Shown here piece by piece: positions 54,378-63,940 of a stretch of 64,000 nucleotides of DNA; positions within the stretch are counted from its first letter, which is position 1; every line of letters starts with the position of its first letter. Under the pieces are notes generated by a model. The model was not told where the DNA came from. It ran no database searches and saw only the letters and a program-made list of their open reading frames with translations. The DNA is from Litorilituus sediminis (GTDB taxonomy: Bacteria; Pseudomonadota; Gammaproteobacteria; Enterobacterales; Alteromonadaceae): NCBI RefSeq assembly GCF_004295665.1, contig NZ_CP034759.1, positions 3,286,001-3,350,000 of the forward strand, in the 5' to 3' direction. A program made the position numbers and the translations under genes.

Positions 54378-56873
54378 CTATTCTTGTCGTAATGCCTTCA
54401 TAGGATCACTACGAATAACTCGCCATGCAGGCATTATGACAGAGAGAATAACGATGGCAATAAGTGCACTGTCTAAAGCCATCATGGCCGACCAGTTAAA
54501 ATCAGGCAGCATAGTTAAGGTTTGGCTTAAATTTTGGTAGGTGAAAACCGCGACAATAAAGCCTAAGCCTAAACCTAATATCAGCATGGTTAAGGCATCT
54601 TTTAGGATGAAATTAACCAGGCGTGATTGTTTAGCGCCCGTTGCCATGCGCACTGCCAGTTCATATTTTCTATGATTGGTGGTCATTTGCGTTAAACCGG
54701 CAACACCAATAGCCGCTAAAAATAGCGTCAGTGCTGTCATGGTTAATACTACCCATAAACTCACTCGTTGATTTAAGGTTTGTATGCCCCAAATTTCTTG
54801 TAATGAGCTTACTTGCAAGTTAGTTAAGCGTGGAAATTGGCGCTTTAACTCATCAGCTAACATGGCTTCTGTCAGTGTTTTACCCTGAGGCATCATCACA
54901 GTTAACTGCACATTGCCACCAATACGAATACGGTGTGAATATAATGCTGGCAAGGTTAATGGGTTTGAGGTACCCGTTTGGCTAATTGTATTGGCAACAA
55001 CCCCATTGATGATAACTGGAGGTGTTTCAGGGTTAGGGCTAACAGCAATAGTTTTGCCAATCACTTCGTCTAAGCTCAAGTTAGGGTACAGCAACTTTGC
55101 CATATTGGCATCAATCACCACTCTGTCTTCATCATTATCAATTTGAGCTTGGGTTAAGTTGCTACCAGCTAAAAAAGGAATATTAAAGTTGGAGAATAGT
55201 GTCGCACTTAAACTTCTCACTTGGTGCACTACCCGCTGGCCGCCGTTATTACTATTGCTAAAAGCATTCACTTGCAGTGACGCAGAAATTGGCCCGTAAT
55301 CTGGCACTACAACCTTGCTATCGGCAACAGTGGCTTCAACCATTGCGCTTAAGTCTTTTAATAACTGATTAGTTTCACTTGCTTGGTATGAGTCAAAATC
55401 ATTAAGTTGCTCAATATATTTATCATCGGTAATAGACAAAGAAATATTATAACTATTGCCTATGTCATAACCTAGATCTCGGTATACTGCTTGATAGCTT
55501 TGCATTGCTACCATGACTGAAGCGGTTAACAAAACAGATGCTATTGATAGTTGAATAACCATCAACATACGGCTAAGCCATTGATTGCTTTGTGCTTGAA
55601 TACCTTTACCACTACTGTTTAAATTGTTAGCAAGTGCTTGCTTATTTATATCTACTAAGGCTAAAGCACTAAATAAAATATTTAACAGTAAAATGATCAC
55701 AATCGAGGCAACAAGGGTTGTGGTATTGATACTGATAGTATCTATCATAGGTAAACTATCGCCTGCGATAAGCGGTAAACTTTTCAGTGCCCAGCCTGCA
55801 ACAAGTAAGCCGGTAATAGCCGCTAAAATAAAGCTAGGTAAGTTTTCTAACAGCACCAGTAAGCGCATTTTGTTTAAGCTAGAGCCTAAACTAATTTGAA
55901 TTGCAAATTCTTTAGTGCGGCCTTGGTAATGGGCGATAAATAGATTCAGTAGGTTTAAACTTGCCATTAGCAATAAACCAATTACCGCAAAGAAAAGCGC
56001 GATGATCATGGTTTCAGTTTCACCAAGCAAGTTACTGCGATAGTTACTGCCAATAGCAACTTTGTCTGTACTATTTAAAAAGTCCAAAAACATTTGTACT
56101 TGATCGCCAGAAAGGTTGCTACTGACGTAATCGGTCAGCCATTCATTGGCTTGTTCTAAAGTTGGTAGCCTTGCTTGGCCATTAGCAGATTTTAAAATAA
56201 GAAAATCAATCTCATTACGAATAGCGCCAACATTATCGGTTTGCTGCTGTACTTGCTCAAGGTTAGCGATAAACCATACTTGCTGTGGCAGCAATGCTTG
56301 ATTACTTTTTACTGCCATTACATCTTCAATAACACCCGCAATAATAAAGTTTTGATTTGCTATGGTTAACTGCTTGCCAATGGCAGATTTAGCGCCGCCG
56401 TAGGCTTGTTGCCAAAGACTCTGTGAAATCCAAACATATTTTTCAGGTGAGGCGATAGTGACATCATCACCGTGAATTAAGCGGCTGCCTAGAATAGATA
56501 AAATATTGCTGGAAGCATCGTAACGTGTGGTAGCAAAGGTGGTATTATTAATAACCACATCTTGCTCTGAAGGTGTAATACCTGCCCATTCGCCTAAATC
56601 TTTAAAGCGTTCACTAAAGGCGACTAAACGGTTCATGTTCCAGTAGGAAACACTTAAGGTGTCAGACATTTTAAAACGATATTCAAAGGTTTGTAAGTTT
56701 GCTTCGTTAGGTACTCCTTGTAATGGCTTCATCAGTAGGCTTGATGAAATGGCGATAACACTTAACACAGCCCCTAAAGTAAGGCCTAAGGTTAAAATCA
56801 GCGGAATACTTAACCTAGGTAAGGCAAAAATACGGGCAACCCCTTGGCTTAGTGCTTTGTTAAATAAACTCAT
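54378..56873 (-). CDS. ABC transporter permease, MacB/FtsX-like
   Basis: 831 residues. The first helix at about 20-45, a long periplasmic MacB_PCD domain, helices at about 290-415, a second periplasmic domain (about 470-685) and a final FtsX bundle. ANLNLFIAHYQGR-type sequence and LAVRMATGAKQSRLV are typical FtsX phrases. Double MacB-like architecture. It overlaps the ATPase gene by 4 bases. Confidence 0.88.
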   Translation of the reverse strand: MSLFNKALSQGVARIFALPRLSIPLILTLGLTLGAVLSVIAISSSLLMKPLQGVPNEANLQTFEYRFKMSDTLSVSYWNMNRLVAFSERFKDLGEWAGITPSEQDVVINNTTFATTRYDASSNILSILGSRLIHGDDVTIASPEKYVWISQSLWQQAYGGAKSAIGKQLTIANQNFIIAGVIEDVMAVKSNQALLPQQVWFIANLEQVQQQTDNVGAIRNEIDFLILKSANGQARLPTLEQANEWLTDYVSSNLSGDQVQMFLDFLNSTDKVAIGSNYRSNLLGETETMIIALFFAVIGLLLMASLNLLNLFIAHYQGRTKEFAIQISLGSSLNKMRLLVLLENLPSFILAAITGLLVAGWALKSLPLIAGDSLPMIDTISINTTTLVASIVIILLLNILFSALALVDINKQALANNLNSSGKGIQAQSNQWLSRMLMVIQLSIASVLLTASVMVAMQSYQAVYRDLGYDIGNSYNISLSITDDKYIEQLNDFDSYQASETNQLLKDLSAMVEATVADSKVVVPDYGPISASLQVNAFSNSNNGGQRVVHQVRSLSATLFSNFNIPFLAGSNLTQAQIDNDEDRVVIDANMAKLLYPNLSLDEVIGKTIAVSPNPETPPVIINGVVANTISQTGTSNPLTLPALYSHRIRIGGNVQLTVMMPQGKTLTEAMLADELKRQFPRLTNLQVSSLQEIWGIQTLNQRVSLWVVLTMTALTLFLAAIGVAGLTQMTTNHRKYELAVRMATGAKQSRLVNFILKDALTMLILGLGLGFIVAVFTYQNLSQTLTMLPDFNWSAMMALDSALIAIVILSVIMPAWRVIRSDPMKALRQE

Positions 56874-57583
56874 GCTGCACCTTCTAGCTTCTCTTGCTTG
56901 TCAGTATTAACTTCTGCAACGATTTGACCATCAAGCAGTTGAATTTGGCGACTAGCACAACGGGAGTAACGGCTATCGTGCGTTACCATGACTATGGTTG
57001 AACCTTCTTTGTTTAACTGCTCAAGTAAAGACATGACTTGGTCACCATTTTTACTATCAAGGTTACCTGTTGGCTCATCCACTAATATAAGATCAGGCTT
57101 GCCTACTAAGGCTCTAGCTATAGCGATACGTTGTTGTTGACCACCCGATAGCTGGTTAGGGCGGTAGTGCTGGCGATGTAGCATATCAACGTGAGTTAAT
57201 GCCTCTTCAACACGTTGCTTTATTTCTGCTTTTTTACAACCTCTGTGTTCTAGTGGCAGGGCAACATTTTCAAACACGGTTAAGTTATCAATTAGGTTAA
57301 ATGATTGAAAAACATAACCAATATGTTCATTACGAATTTGTGTGCGTTGATCAACCTTTAAGCCCGATGTAGTGATATTAGCCAGTTGATATTCACCTTC
57401 ACTGGCGCTATCCATTAAGCCCATAATCGACAGTAGCGTTGATTTACCGCAACCTGACGGGCCGGTAATGGCAACAAATTCACCTTGATTTATTTCTAAA
57501 GAAACACCTTGCAAAGCATGGGTTTCTATTTGTTGGCCATCATAGCGTTTATGAATATTGTTCATGGTAACGACGTTTTTCAT
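56870..57583 (-). CDS. ABC transporter ATP-binding protein (MacB-type)
   Basis: 237 residues. Walker A GPSGCGKST, signature LSGGQQQRIAIARAL, Walker [13 protein letters not shown]. Second gene of the unit; it overlaps the permease by 4 bases and follows the adaptor by 51 bases. Confidence 0.92.
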   Translation of the reverse strand: MKNVVTMNNIHKRYDGQQIETHALQGVSLEINQGEFVAITGPSGCGKSTLLSIMGLMDSASEGEYQLANITTSGLKVDQRTQIRNEHIGYVFQSFNLIDNLTVFENVALPLEHRGCKKAEIKQRVEEALTHVDMLHRQHYRPNQLSGGQQQRIAIARALVGKPDLILVDEPTGNLDSKNGDQVMSLLEQLNKEGSTIVMVTHDSRYSRCASRQIQLLDGQIVAEVNTDKQEKLEGAA

Positions 57584-57634
57584 CGGGTCATCCTTTGCGT
57601 TGTTATAGGTATATAGTAAAGGTTAAGTGTTTAT

Positions 57635-58873
57635 TTACTCAACCACTGTTAATGTTTGATAAGCAAGATAATTACTGATATCTGAGCTAACAATCTCTTC
57701 ACCCGTATTCAGCCCTGCTTGAATTAATAATTGGTCATTGGATAAGTCGCCAAAGGTGACTTGTCTTTGTACAAGTTCATTTTGCTTGTTACGAATAAAT
57801 ACCGCTTGTTTACTGCGGGGTCTTAATCCGGGAACTTGTTGAATATGTGTTGCTGCTTGTTGATGTTTAACAAATACTTGAGCTGATATTGATAACGCTG
57901 GGCGAGCATTTGATGTTAAGGCTTCATCTAAAACGGCTTCGGCTAACACTGTGCCGTTAGTTACCACAGATTCAATGCGGCTGATATGAGCTTTTACATA
58001 ACCTTTTTGTGTATCGATAATCACAGGGGCATTGATATCTATTTGATCTGCTTGGTTTTGTGGTAAGCGAATGCGGGCGATTAACTCTTTATCACTACCT
58101 ACTTTGGCTAATGACTGCCCTAACTGTACACTTTGACCTAATTCAATATCTAATTCTTGCAATGAGCCACTGATGCCAGCTCTAACTTTCATGTCATCTA
58201 GCTGCTGCTCTAATAGGGCAACTTGAGCTTGTTGTTGCTCAATGGTGATATTGCGTTGCGTTAATTGAAAGCTTTGCATTTCAGTAAACTGAGCAAACTT
58301 TTTCTTTTCAAAATCAAGCTTTTTGGTTTCTTGTTTTACTGATAACTTGGCGCGTTTTAGCTCAATTTTTGAAGAAACACCTAAGGTTAATAAATCTTCA
58401 TTCACTGATAGTTCTAATTGTGCTCGCTCTATTTCTGCTTCAATGTCGGCAATTCTGCCTTGGTAGTTTAAGCGATCATTTTGCTGCTCATATTTAAAGG
58501 CTTCTAATTGCGCAAGCTGTTGGGCAAGCTCGCCTTTTGCGGCATTAACTTCTTGCTCTAATCTCGGGTTAACCAGTTGCAAAATAACGGTATCTTCAGT
58601 CACCTTAGTACCAGGGCGTATTAGTATTTCTGCCACTTTTCCTTGGGCTGGAGCGGTTAAAAGCCTTTCTTTAGCAGAAGCAAATTCGCCATAGGCATTG
58701 GTGTAAATATCTAAATCACTTTGTTTTACTTGTTCAAAGCTAAGTTGCGATAAAGGTATCGCTTTGTTGGCTTTTGAGCTAACCGCATAGCCTGCATAAC
58801 CAAGCAGTAATACAAAAGCACTCAGGGCAAAGATTTTTTTCAGGTTTCTGTTGGGAGCTAATTCTATTTTCAT
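57635..58873 (-). CDS. periplasmic adaptor (HlyD/MacA-like)
   Basis: 412 residues. One N-terminal membrane helix (IFALSAFVLLLGYAGYAV), a barrel-sandwich/lipoyl half (APAQGKVAEILIRPGTKV), a long coiled coil (about 115-235), the second lipoyl half, then a beta-barrel domain. It should bridge the MacB-like permease to an outer membrane channel. First gene after the sigma-54 promoter. Confidence 0.88.
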   Translation of the reverse strand: MKIELAPNRNLKKIFALSAFVLLLGYAGYAVSSKANKAIPLSQLSFEQVKQSDLDIYTNAYGEFASAKERLLTAPAQGKVAEILIRPGTKVTEDTVILQLVNPRLEQEVNAAKGELAQQLAQLEAFKYEQQNDRLNYQGRIADIEAEIERAQLELSVNEDLLTLGVSSKIELKRAKLSVKQETKKLDFEKKKFAQFTEMQSFQLTQRNITIEQQQAQVALLEQQLDDMKVRAGISGSLQELDIELGQSVQLGQSLAKVGSDKELIARIRLPQNQADQIDINAPVIIDTQKGYVKAHISRIESVVTNGTVLAEAVLDEALTSNARPALSISAQVFVKHQQAATHIQQVPGLRPRSKQAVFIRNKQNELVQRQVTFGDLSNDQLLIQAGLNTGEEIVSSDISNYLAYQTLTVVE

Positions 58874-58909
58874 TGTAATGACTAAGTTGTGAGACTTATC
58901 GCTTCACAA

Positions 58910-58925
58910 TGAAATTACCGTGCCA
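58910..58925 (-). promoter_or_regulatory. sigma-54 promoter of the adaptor-ABC-regulator unit
   Basis: On the minus strand, TGGCACG-GTAA-TTTCA starts at 58925. The -24 element is perfect (TGGCACG) and the -12 element reads TTTCA against TTGCA, one mismatch, with correct spacing. Transcription would start near 58899, about 26 bases before the adaptor ATG. The unit encodes its own NtrC-type activator. Confidence 0.8.
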
Positions 58926-58989
58926 AAAGTAAAAGATGCTATTTATCAACGGTTTGTGTGCTTTTGCGCCTTATCTATCCCTATCGTTT

Positions 58990-59025
58990 GTTCGCTTTTA
59001 AATAACTCATGTTCGGATTTGTTCG
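58990..59025. promoter_or_regulatory. possible activator-binding sites upstream of the sigma-54 promoter
   Basis: Three copies of GTTCG, two of them ten bases apart and in TTGTTCG context (58990, 59011, 59021), lie about 70-110 bp upstream of the expected start. This is the distance at which NtrC-type activators bind. The palindrome is not clear, so it is a candidate only. Confidence 0.4.
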
Positions 59026-59241
59026 TTTGTGAATATTGAGACTATGACAGTGATTGTCATCTTTTTGCTATAAATCTTTCATCAACTGGTCATACTTGTT
59101 AAATCTTTTTGTCATCAAGAGTTTTTAGCATTTTCCTGCCTAAAAAATCCTTAGTTTACAGATGGTTCTAATTCTTCTGTTGGCTAAGAAATGTACATTA
59201 AAAATATATAAATTTAACAATAATCAATAGAGGAAAGCGCT

Positions 59242-60828
59242 ATGAACTCACCTTGGGTTACAGCTTCAGCATTATCAACGCTTTTGTTCTCTTCGGTGGC
59301 TGCGTCTGCAGTATTGCCGAAAGTGCAAACAGATAACCAGTGGTTTAGCAATGCACAGCAAACCGTGACCAATAAAACTAAGCAAGTGAATAAGAGCAAG
59401 GCAAAAAATGTCATCTTATTTGTTGGCGATGGTATGGGGGTTTCAACCTTAACTGCTGCCCGTATCTTAGATGGTCAAATGAAAGGAAACTCAGGGGAAG
59501 AAGGTTACTTAAGCTTTGAAATGTTCCCTTATTCTGCACAGGTTAAAACCTATAACGTTGATGCGCAAACACCAGATTCAGCCGGTACCATGACGGCTAT
59601 GATGTCGGGTGTTAAAACAGATATCGGTGTGCTGGGTGTTAGCGAAAAAGCTGAACGTGGTAACTGTAACTCAGTTGCTGGCAATGAATTAGTTACCGCA
59701 TTAGAGTTAGCTGAAATTAAAGGTTTGGCCACAGGTGTGGTATCAACAGCGCGTATTACGCACGCAACACCAGCAGCGGCCTATGCAAAATCAGCCGATA
59801 GAAACTGGGAAGATGTTTCTGACATGCCAGAAGAAGCGGTTACTCAAGGCTGTGAAGATATCGCTTCGCAATTGATTAACTTTGAGAAAAACTTAGAAGC
59901 ACGATTCCCTGGTGTTGATGTTGATGGTATTGAAGTTGCCATGGGCGGTGGTCGTCGTCATTTCCTACCAAAAGATGAAGCAGCCAATAGTGCTGATGCA
60001 GCAAGCTCAGTTGAAGGTGACCGTACTGATGGTCGTAACTTAGTGACTGAGTGGCAAACGCAATACCCTGAAGGTCAATACGTGATGGACCAAGCTGGTT
60101 TTGATGCTTTAGATGCAAGTAGCACGAGCAAGGTGTTTGGCTTATTTAATGAATCGCATATGCAATATGAAGCGGATAGAGCAAATGATATTGCGGGTGA
60201 GCCTTCGCTTACTCAGATCACCACCAAAGCGATTGATGTATTAGATAATAACGACAAAGGTTTTATGTTAGTGGTTGAGTCAGGTCGTGTTGACCATGGT
60301 CATCATGCTGGTAGCGCTTTTAACGCCTTAACAGATACGGTTGAGTTTGCTAAAGCAATTCAAGCGGCGGTTGATAATACCGATCCAGAAGAAACTTTAA
60401 TTTTAGTCACTGCTGATCACAGTCATGTATTTACTATTGCTGGCTACCCTAAACGTGGTAACCCAATTTTAGGTAAAGTGGTTGCCGTTGGTGAAACTGA
60501 GCCAACACTAGCAAGTGATGATATGCCATATACCACCTTAGGTTACACCAATGGTCGCGGTTACCGTAATTTAGGTGATGAAACTAATGCTGATGCAACT
60601 TATAACGATGATCCTGTTGTTGGTCGTCAAGATTTAAGCCAAGTAGATACCCAATCTTCAGGCTATCACCAAGAAGCATTGATCCCAACCAGCTCAGAAA
60701 CACATGCGGGTGAAGATGTTGCTTTACATGCTTCTGGCCCTGGCGCGCACTTAAGCCAAGGTGTTATCGAGCAAAGTGTTATTTTCCATATTATCAATAA
60801 ATCACTTGGCTTAATGGCTAACAACTAG
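59242..60828 (+). CDS. alkaline phosphatase, PhoA family (copy 1)
   Basis: 528 residues. Signal peptide (cleavage near ASAVL). Zinc and phosphate site: VGDGMGVST near residue 60, QTPDSAGTMTAMMSG with the nucleophile Ser, MGGGRRHFL, SGRVDHGHHAG and TADHSHVF. Hydrolyses phosphomonoesters in the periplasm to supply phosphate. GAGGA precedes the ATG. Nine bases separate it from copy 2. Confidence 0.93.
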   Translation: MNSPWVTASALSTLLFSSVAASAVLPKVQTDNQWFSNAQQTVTNKTKQVNKSKAKNVILFVGDGMGVSTLTAARILDGQMKGNSGEEGYLSFEMFPYSAQVKTYNVDAQTPDSAGTMTAMMSGVKTDIGVLGVSEKAERGNCNSVAGNELVTALELAEIKGLATGVVSTARITHATPAAAYAKSADRNWEDVSDMPEEAVTQGCEDIASQLINFEKNLEARFPGVDVDGIEVAMGGGRRHFLPKDEAANSADAASSVEGDRTDGRNLVTEWQTQYPEGQYVMDQAGFDALDASSTSKVFGLFNESHMQYEADRANDIAGEPSLTQITTKAIDVLDNNDKGFMLVVESGRVDHGHHAGSAFNALTDTVEFAKAIQAAVDNTDPEETLILVTADHSHVFTIAGYPKRGNPILGKVVAVGETEPTLASDDMPYTTLGYTNGRGYRNLGDETNADATYNDDPVVGRQDLSQVDTQSSGYHQEALIPTSSETHAGEDVALHASGPGAHLSQGVIEQSVIFHIINKSLGLMANN

Positions 60829-60837
60829 GAGTACCTC

Positions 60838-62661
60838 ATGAAAAAATTAAATTTAATCTCTTTATCTGTGGTTGTTGCCTTAGCTGGTTGTACTGGTGAT
60901 GACGGTGATAATGGTATTGATGGCGCAAATGGTAGTAATGGTTTAACCAGTTTAGTGAAGCAAACCTTTGTACCTGTGGGTAATGAAAACTGCTTAAACT
61001 CAGGTGTTCGTATTGATTCTGGCATTGATGCCAATAGCAATGGCACATTAGAAAGCGATGAAGTGGCTAGCAGCGAGTATGTTTGTTCTCCTACGTTAAC
61101 CCAAGCAAGTGGTGCAGGGGTGAATGCTACGGTAACCAATGCTTGGTTTGATGCTGGACAAAAAGAAATGGCAAAAGCAGTCACTAACAGTGATGCCATT
61201 GTTAATGCCGCAGGTAAAGCCAAGAATGTTATCTTGTTTGTTGGTGATGGTATGGGTATTTCTACCGTTACCGCGGCTCGTATTTTAGCGGGTCAACAAT
61301 TAGGTGGCAGCGGTGAAGAGTATCAATTAAGTTTTGATAAATTTCCGTATTCAGGCTTTTCAAAAACTTATAACGTTGATGCACAAACGCCAGATTCAGC
61401 TGGTACTATGACGGCAATTGTTTCTGGGGTAAAAACAGATATCGGCGTTTTAGGTGTTGCCGAAGCGGTTGAGCGTGGTAATTGTGCCAGCGTTGCCGGT
61501 AATGAAATGTTGAGTGCGCTAGAGCTTGCCGAACTTGCTGGTAAGTCTACTGGTGTTATTTCAACAGCACGTATTACCCATGCAACACCTGCGGCAACGT
61601 ACGCAAAATCAGCCGATAGAAACTGGGAAGATATCTCAGATATGCCAGCTGAAGCAGTGACTCAAGGCTGTGAAGACATTGCCTCTCAATTAGTTAACTT
61701 TGAAGCTAACCTAGAAGCACGCTTTGCCGGTGTTGATGTTGATGGTATTGAAGTGGTTATGGGGGGCGGTCGTCGTCATTTCTTACCAAAAGATGCCGCC
61801 TTTAACAGTGCTGACGCTTCAAGTAGTGTTGAAGGTGACCGTACTGATGGTCGAGATTTAACGGCTGAATGGCAAGCAAGCTACCCTATGGGTAACTATG
61901 TAATTGATAAAGCAAGCTTTAACGCTATTAATGCTGATAACGCTGAGCGTGTTTTTGGTTTATTCAATGAGTCACATATGCACTATGAAGCTGATCGCCA
62001 CAATGATTTAGCTGGTGAGCCAAGCTTAAGTGAAATGACAGCAAAAGCCATTGATGTGCTTGATAATAACGAGCAAGGCTTTTTCTTAACGGTTGAATCA
62101 GGACGTATTGACCATGGTCATCACGCTGGCAGTGCTTATAACGCCTTAACTGATACGGTTGAATTTGCTAAAGCGGTACAAGCGGCGGTTGATAGCACTA
62201 ATCCAGAGGAGACGCTTATTATCGTTACTGCTGATCATAGCCATGTATTTACCATTGCTGGCTACCCTAAGCGTGGTAATCCTATCTTAGGTAAAGTGGT
62301 TGGTGTTGGTAGTACTGAACCGACGCTTGCGAAAGATAACCTACCGTATACCACCTTAGGTTATACCAATGGTCGTGGTTTTAAGAACTTAGGTGCGGAA
62401 ACCGATGCTGATGTTGGTTATGACCATGAGATTGTATCGACTCGTCAAGACTTAAGCGCGATTGATACTACCGCGCCTGGTTTCCACCAAGAAGCACTCG
62501 TACCAAGAAGTTCTGAAACGCATGCCGGTGAAGATGTTGGTGTTTATGCCATGGGTCCAGGCAGTCATTTAGTGACAGGAACCAATGAGCAAAGCCTTAT
62601 TTTCCATATCATTAACCACGCTGCGGCATTAACAACAAAAGCTGAAGCTAGGTTAAATTAG
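60838..62661 (+). CDS. alkaline phosphatase, PhoA family, lipoprotein form (copy 2)
   Basis: 607 residues, highly similar to copy 1 over about 460 residues, with the same motifs (QTPDSAGTMTAIVSG, ESGRIDHGHHAG). It adds a lipobox (LAGCTGDD) and about 120 extra N-terminal residues that include DANSNGTLESDE, a calcium-loop-like stretch. It would be anchored to the outer membrane, whereas copy 1 is soluble. A tandem duplication followed by N-terminal divergence is the simplest history. Confidence 0.93.
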   Translation: MKKLNLISLSVVVALAGCTGDDGDNGIDGANGSNGLTSLVKQTFVPVGNENCLNSGVRIDSGIDANSNGTLESDEVASSEYVCSPTLTQASGAGVNATVTNAWFDAGQKEMAKAVTNSDAIVNAAGKAKNVILFVGDGMGISTVTAARILAGQQLGGSGEEYQLSFDKFPYSGFSKTYNVDAQTPDSAGTMTAIVSGVKTDIGVLGVAEAVERGNCASVAGNEMLSALELAELAGKSTGVISTARITHATPAATYAKSADRNWEDISDMPAEAVTQGCEDIASQLVNFEANLEARFAGVDVDGIEVVMGGGRRHFLPKDAAFNSADASSSVEGDRTDGRDLTAEWQASYPMGNYVIDKASFNAINADNAERVFGLFNESHMHYEADRHNDLAGEPSLSEMTAKAIDVLDNNEQGFFLTVESGRIDHGHHAGSAYNALTDTVEFAKAVQAAVDSTNPEETLIIVTADHSHVFTIAGYPKRGNPILGKVVGVGSTEPTLAKDNLPYTTLGYTNGRGFKNLGAETDADVGYDHEIVSTRQDLSAIDTTAPGFHQEALVPRSSETHAGEDVGVYAMGPGSHLVTGTNEQSLIFHIINHAAALTTKAEARLN

Positions 62662-62670
62662 TAGGGTTTA

Positions 62671-62697
62671 CGGTATATCAAAAGGATGGATATACCG
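62671..62697 (+). terminator. terminator after the phosphatase pair
   Basis: CGGTATATC and GATATACCG form a 9-bp stem, 9-base loop, followed by CTTTTTG. It lies 10 bases after the copy 2 stop and before the next gene, so that gene may depend on read-through. Confidence 0.75.
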
Positions 62698-62714
62698 CTT
62701 TTTGTGGAAGAATT

Positions 62715-63497
62715 ATGAAAAACTTAATGACATTAGCATTCACTCTAGGTAGCGCCTTGCTTGCTAGTAGTGCACAGGCACAAAGTTGTGCAAATGATAA
62801 ACTGTACTTAAGCGCAAATTATGAGATTAGCCAGCGAGTAGCAGATTCACATACAAGGCATGATAGCCATACACATGAGCATGCTCATGATAAAGGCCAG
62901 AGCTTTAACAAGCAGCAGCTTGTTTTGCATCGTTATAATAATCAGGTGGTGCATATGTACCCTGACAGTCATTATGGCGATTGGTGGACTAAAACAGCCA
63001 ATAATCGCTTAATGTTGAATCGGTTTTTTCCTGATAATCAACGGGTGATTGAATATCAGGCTGATGAGCTAAGCAGTAAGATTTCTTGGCAAAGTAAGTA
63101 CCAACTACTTAATAGCGACTTCATTAATAATATGGTTGTGGTAAAAGAAACAGGAACCGGCTGCGAGCAAAGTCAGCAACGTGCTTTAACTCAAGGTGAC
63201 TATAGCTATCAATTAACTTGGTTGCCAAAATGGTCTTTAGTGACTTCTTACCAAGTATTTCGTGGTGATGAAAAAGTTGCCCAATGGCAATTAGTGAATT
63301 ATCAGGTAAATAAAAAGCATATTGCTGATTATATTGCTAAGTTAAGTGATTACCGCGCTACAGATTATGCCGATATTGGTGACAATGAAAATGATCCCTT
63401 TCTAGCTAAGATGATCAATCAGGGCTTTGTTGAGCATAAGGCCACTGGTTTTTATAATAGCCAAGGGGATAATATTAGTAAGCAACATAGCCACTAA
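62715..63497 (+). CDS. His-rich exported protein
   Basis: 260 residues. Signal peptide ends SSAQAQS. Soon after comes HTRHDSHTHEHAHD, a His/Asp-rich metal-binding-like stretch. The rest has many aromatic residues and no known domain. It follows the two zinc-dependent phosphatases after a terminator-like hairpin; a role in zinc supply to them is only a guess. Confidence 0.6.
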   Translation: MKNLMTLAFTLGSALLASSAQAQSCANDKLYLSANYEISQRVADSHTRHDSHTHEHAHDKGQSFNKQQLVLHRYNNQVVHMYPDSHYGDWWTKTANNRLMLNRFFPDNQRVIEYQADELSSKISWQSKYQLLNSDFINNMVVVKETGTGCEQSQQRALTQGDYSYQLTWLPKWSLVTSYQVFRGDEKVAQWQLVNYQVNKKHIADYIAKLSDYRATDYADIGDNENDPFLAKMINQGFVEHKATGFYNSQGDNISKQHSH

Positions 63498-63541
63498 TTT
63501 AGTCACTAATAGCAATATGGTCACTGATAAGTGAATTTAAC

Positions 63542-63566
63542 AAAAGCAGCTGTCTCAGCTGCTTTT
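63542..63566. terminator. bidirectional terminator
   Basis: AAAAGCAGCTG and CAGCTGCTTTT form an 11-bp stem with a 3-base loop. It separates the convergent His-rich and VOC genes. Confidence 0.85.
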
Positions 63567-63586
63567 CGTTATTTATCGTTATCTTT

Positions 63587-63940
63587 CTAGCTTTTTGACC
63601 ACACCGCCATTTCATTACCGCTTGGTTCGATAAAATGAAAGCGTCGTCCGCCGGGAAATGAAAAAATCTCTTGGCAGATTTCACCACCGGCTAATTTTAC
63701 TTTTTCTAAGCTGGTTTCTAAATTATTACTAAGTAACACTAATAAAGCCGAGCCATTGGCTGTCGTTGACGATAACTCAGCTTGATAAAAACCACCATCA
63801 AGGCCTTGCTCGGAAAATGCAGTATATTCTGGGCCGTAATCAACAAAGTTCCAGCCAAAAGCATGCTTAAAGAATTGTTTAGTGGCGTTTAAATCTTTTG
63901 CTGGAAACTCAACATAGTTGAGCTTTTCATGATGTGGCAT
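63587..63940 (-). CDS. VOC-family (glyoxalase-like) protein
   Basis: 117 residues. Two beta-alpha-beta-beta-beta modules: LNYVEFPAKDLNATKQFF at the start and FHFIEPSGNEMAVWS at the end, with His and Glu in metal-ligand positions. Single-domain VOC proteins of this type are usually stand-alone with unknown substrates. Confidence 0.85.
   Translation of the reverse strand: MPHHEKLNYVEFPAKDLNATKQFFKHAFGWNFVDYGPEYTAFSEQGLDGGFYQAELSSTTANGSALLVLLSNNLETSLEKVKLAGGEICQEIFSFPGGRRFHFIEPSGNEMAVWSKS

Noticed and set aside
59550-60118. Minus-strand frames inside the phosphatase genes
   Set aside because: Shadows of a strongly supported coding frame; products are low-complexity and unlike any protein.
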